From contig JAHBMJ010004345.1 of assembly GCA_018398765.1 (NCBI GenBank), forward strand, positions 1 to 19,528: a stretch of 19,528 nt of DNA, written 5' to 3'. Shown here piece by piece: positions 17,492 to 19,528 of this stretch. Below the pieces are notes generated by a model that saw only the letters and a program-made list of their open reading frames with translations, did no database searches and was not told where the DNA came from. Source of the stretch: Chromera velia. Taxonomy: Eukaryota > Sar > Chromeraceae. The translations under genes and the position numbers were made by a program. Every line of letters begins with the position of its first letter. Positions within the stretch are counted from its first letter, which is position 1.

Positions 17492-18359
17492 CTTCCTTGA
17501 TAAGAGGAGACGGGAAGTTTGGGGTTTGGAGGAGCGATGTGAAAGTCCTCCGGATGGGTGAGGAAGAGGACGAGAGAGAGGAAACCAGTCGAAGAGCGCA
17601 GAAGATCGGAGGAGACAGAGGAGATTCATGCAGCAGTGCTTCAGTTGGACACACAGATTAGGCCACCTGGTTGTCTTTTCCCATGAAAAAAAAAACGGAT
17701 GAAAACACACCAGAAAAAAAAGAGAAAGACGGCGCCGAATCTTAAATGCCAATTTAAAGGGACATGGCTGCTGGGCCTTGGGCTTGGAGTCAGTCAGTCA
17801 GTCAGTCAGTCAGTCAGTCTTGACACTCTGCAGCTTGAGACGCAGTAGAGAAGGTCGCTGCTTACGGAGAAGTTGCGCTTCCTGCAATTTGAATCGGCGA
17901 CTTGAATCGATCGAGGGCATGCCGAATTAATGCGGTCGAGAAGCACTGCGGCGAAGTCTGTGTAATTCTGAGTTTACTTCTGACGCCGAGGGAGGGGTCA
18001 CTCAGTGCATGTTGGTATATGTGTCGGTAGACCGTCGGCCGGCTGCAGGGGGGGACACGGCTTGATTGCAGGTTCGATGCGGCGCCGCGCCCGCATGCAT
18101 GCATGGGGCCGCGCGGCCGGGACGTCGATCCGTGCTCCGCGGGCGCGCCGCACATGCAGACGAAGACGGCAAAATCGAATTCGCGGACGATGATGAAATG
18201 TTCTTCATGCAGACTCCAAGAGACTCAAACAGCCTCTGGCGTTAATTTGCTTGCCTGTAGGTGTCATATCTCTCTTGCCGACAGGCAGTGCAATTCTGAG
18301 TCCGAGAATAAGTGTCAAAGAGGAACAAAGCCAGCGCTGTGAAGATCCTTGGCGCCAGG
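17492..18359. promoter_or_regulatory. Divergent intergenic region between the ChaC-like and peroxiredoxin-like genes
   Basis: The ~870 bp between two start codons in opposite directions should hold both promoters. Visible are an (AGTC)8 repeat at 17788-17819, a GC- and CpG-rich stretch at about 18075-18150 with GCATGCATGCATG near its start, and AT-rich TTTAAA-type strings near 17740-17760. No TATA box or factor site can be named with confidence, and no extra gene is seen. Confidence 0.45.
17788..17819. repeat. (AGTC)8 microsatellite
   Basis: Eight perfect AGTC units upstream of the ChaC-like gene. Confidence 0.95.
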
Positions 18360-18633
18360 ATGCGGCCCCTTTTGCTTCCGCTTTCCTTTCTGGGTTTGTT
18401 GGGCTCCCTCTCAGATGGCTTCTCTCTTTTGAGGCGGCGGGACAGGATTCCTTCCCCCCGTTCCAAGCTCTGCATGCGCATCAAGACGGGTGACCTCATC
18501 CCAGAAACGCCCATCGCAACTGACTCGGGGTCCTTCACTGCGAAGAGTCTGTTTGAGGGAGACGGGAGAAATGGAGTCCTCATCTCTGTCTCCAGTCCTC
18601 TTGACACTCCCGCGAACGCACAAAAGGCAAAAG
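18360..18633 (+). CDS. Peroxiredoxin-like gene exon 1 (leader and active-site loop)
   Basis: ATG at 18360 has A at -3 and starts MRPLLLPLSFLGLLG. The exon ends AAA-G before donor GTCAAT at 18634 (phase 1). The open frame continues into the intron as GQSTHCIDF, but splicing to 18972 gives a collinear redoxin, so the read-through is not used here. Confidence 0.7.
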
Positions 18634-19528
18634 GTCAATCAACCCACTGTATCGATTTTCCTTCGCTCCTTGAGTGGAAAGGAGACCACGTGCGCCTCGA
18701 CGTGCCTCTCCGCTCTCTCTCAACCCTTTTATCTCTTTTCTATCTCCACCCCTGTCTGCTCGGGGACTTTCCGATACCTGCTTGCCTCCCAGATTTTCCT
18801 CAGTAGCGTTCCCCTTTCTCTGCTTGTCTTCTTTCCGTTTCCACGCACAGCTTCATTCAGCCCTGGCTTCTCTCTACAAGCAAGCCTTCCCTTCCCACGT
18901 GCCGATGAACGCAGCACTGAGAGAAGCGGTTAATTTGTCTGCATGCACCCTCTCTCCCTCTTTTTTTGCAGAAGTTGCCCAACATGTAAAGAACTTCGTG
19001 AAGAAGGACCACTTCTTTGCCTTTGTTGCTCAAGAACCTCTCGACTCCATGAAAGGTCAGTCAATCAGGGTCTGATCTCCGGGCGGGTCTCTCAATTCTG
19101 TTCATCACCGCGTTGAAAACGAAAGCCAGTTATCTGACGGGCCTGCCCATTTCTCTGATCAACTTTGAGAAAGGAACACGCTGTGGCCCTGCTCCGTCCC
19201 GGTCTGCATGCATGTCTCTCTCTCTGTTGCAGCCTGGTCTAAGGCCCAAGGAATTGACGGGAAGATCTTGATGATCTCCGACAAGGATGGAAGCTTTGTG
19301 AAGGTCCGCCGTGGATCTATCTGCATGGTGTGGGAGAACGGTTTTTTAGTCTCTCTTTCTTTCTTGGTTGTGTCGAATCAGAGTCCTCCATCCCCTTCGA
19401 AGTTCTCTCAGAGGGGAGGGATATGAACGAAAAAGTGCAGGTACACAAATCATCAACTTCTTTCGACTGGTTAGCGGTGCACCGGCAGACATGAGGGAAG
19501 CAGTGCAAGGTCCCCCCCCCCCCCCCCC
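18360..19528 (+). CDS. Peroxiredoxin-5-like (redoxin) protein with putative plastid-targeting leader, lacking the peroxidatic Cys; 3' end off window
   Basis: Prx5-type redoxins reduce peroxides through a conserved TPxC cysteine. Exons as read: 18360-18633, 18972-19055, 19233-19340 and tentatively 19441 onward, all joined in phase 1. The spliced protein aligns along the family: IKTGDLIP (start of domain), GVLISVSSPLDTPANAQKAK (active-site strand and loop), VAQHVKNFVKKDHFFAFVAQ, MKAWSKAQGIDGKILMISDK, DGSFVK. At the active-site loop the family pattern FTPxC reads DTPAN, so the catalytic Cys is missing and this is probably a pseudo-peroxidase. The N-terminus from ATG at 18360 is a hydrophobic signal-like segment followed by FSLLRRRDR and Ser/Pro/Arg-rich sequence, as in two-part leaders for complex plastids. 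The family call is from motif alignment by eye. Confidence 0.65.
18972..19055 (+). CDS. Peroxiredoxin-like gene exon 2
   Basis: The acceptor TTTTTGCAG ends at 18971 and completes Glu. The exon encodes VAQHVKNFVKKDHFFAFVAQ and ends SMK-G before donor GTCAGT at 19056. It is 84 nt, phase 1-1. Confidence 0.75.
19233..19340 (+). CDS. Peroxiredoxin-like gene exon 3 (3' limit tentative)
   Basis: The acceptor GTTGCAG ends at 19232 and completes Ala to give KAWSKAQGIDGKILMISDK. The end at 19340 (AAC-G|GTTTTT) is chosen because it keeps phase 1 and allows joining to 19441; the donor is weak. Another possible donor is AAG|GTCCGC at 19303/19304. Confidence 0.5.
19441..19528 (+). CDS. Possible exon 4 of the peroxiredoxin-like gene (partial)
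   Basis: The acceptor GTGCAG ends at 19440. In phase 1 the exon reads GTQIINFFRLVSGAPADMRE, which would fit the C-terminal strand and final helix of Prx5-like proteins after VWEN. The frame runs to the C17 tract at the window end. Confidence 0.35.
19512..19528. repeat. C17 homopolymer at window end
   Basis: Seventeen C bases end the window, probably where the assembled contig stops or becomes unreliable. Confidence 0.9.

Noticed and set aside
17492-17752. N-terminal extension of the ChaC-like protein to an upstream ATG
   Set aside because: The extra 87 residues are low complexity, with poly-T-derived Phe runs, and outside the family; the ATG at 17491 is well placed. A targeting role is not excluded.
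18634-18971. Read-through of peroxiredoxin-like exon 1 as coding
   Set aside because: The added residues match nothing in the family and the frame ends by 18806, while removing 18634-18971 gives a collinear protein.

Overview
This is a eukaryotic nuclear window of intron-rich, protein-coding DNA. There are no operons or ribosome binding sites, and the genes only read through if GT-AG introns are removed. Splice acceptors are almost all TGCAG and most donors are GTCAGT. The modular Thr-rich secretory protein and a peroxiredoxin-like protein with what looks like a two-part plastid leader suggest an alga with a complex plastid, possibly a chromerid such as Chromera or Vitrella. That identity is inference; no diagnostic marker gene is present.

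Bases 1-13526 (+ strand) hold the 3' part of one very large gene. I resolve 20 coding exons that join in frame into about 2,441 residues: 18 tandem WSC (cysteine-rich, carbohydrate-binding) domains separated by poly-Thr, mucin-like linkers, then a Ser/Thr/Glu-rich stalk, one transmembrane helix and a 46-residue cytosolic tail. Modules 1-15 are each one symmetrical phase 1-1 exon, module 16 is split by one extra intron, and modules 17-18 have an older, different intron layout. Two module families (A: GCYSFE.LKGEQEGF; B: GCYRFLREE.DP.GW) are interspersed as B A A B A A B B A A B B A B A B, followed by two divergent modules. The gene begins upstream of the window.

Bases 13527-16650 are a gene-poor, AT-rich interval with transposon remains: a 251-bp MITE with 23-bp terminal inverted repeats and a perfect 8-bp target duplication, a 5'-truncated ORF resembling the C-terminus of a LINE reverse transcriptase with an (ATC)n tail, a fold-back element built of GGGAAAT units that abuts that tail, and a TAAATTACT repeat tract.

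Bases 16712-17491 (- strand) encode a ChaC-type gamma-glutamylcyclotransferase (glutathione degradation). About 870 bp away and divergently transcribed, from 18360 to beyond the window end (+ strand), lies a peroxiredoxin-5-like gene. It carries a signal-plus-transit-like leader and appears to lack the peroxidatic cysteine. The two genes share a GC-rich intergenic region and may both act in thiol metabolism. The window ends in a run of 17 C, and its first ~180 bases nearly duplicate bases 4998-5183, so both ends may be assembly breakpoints.
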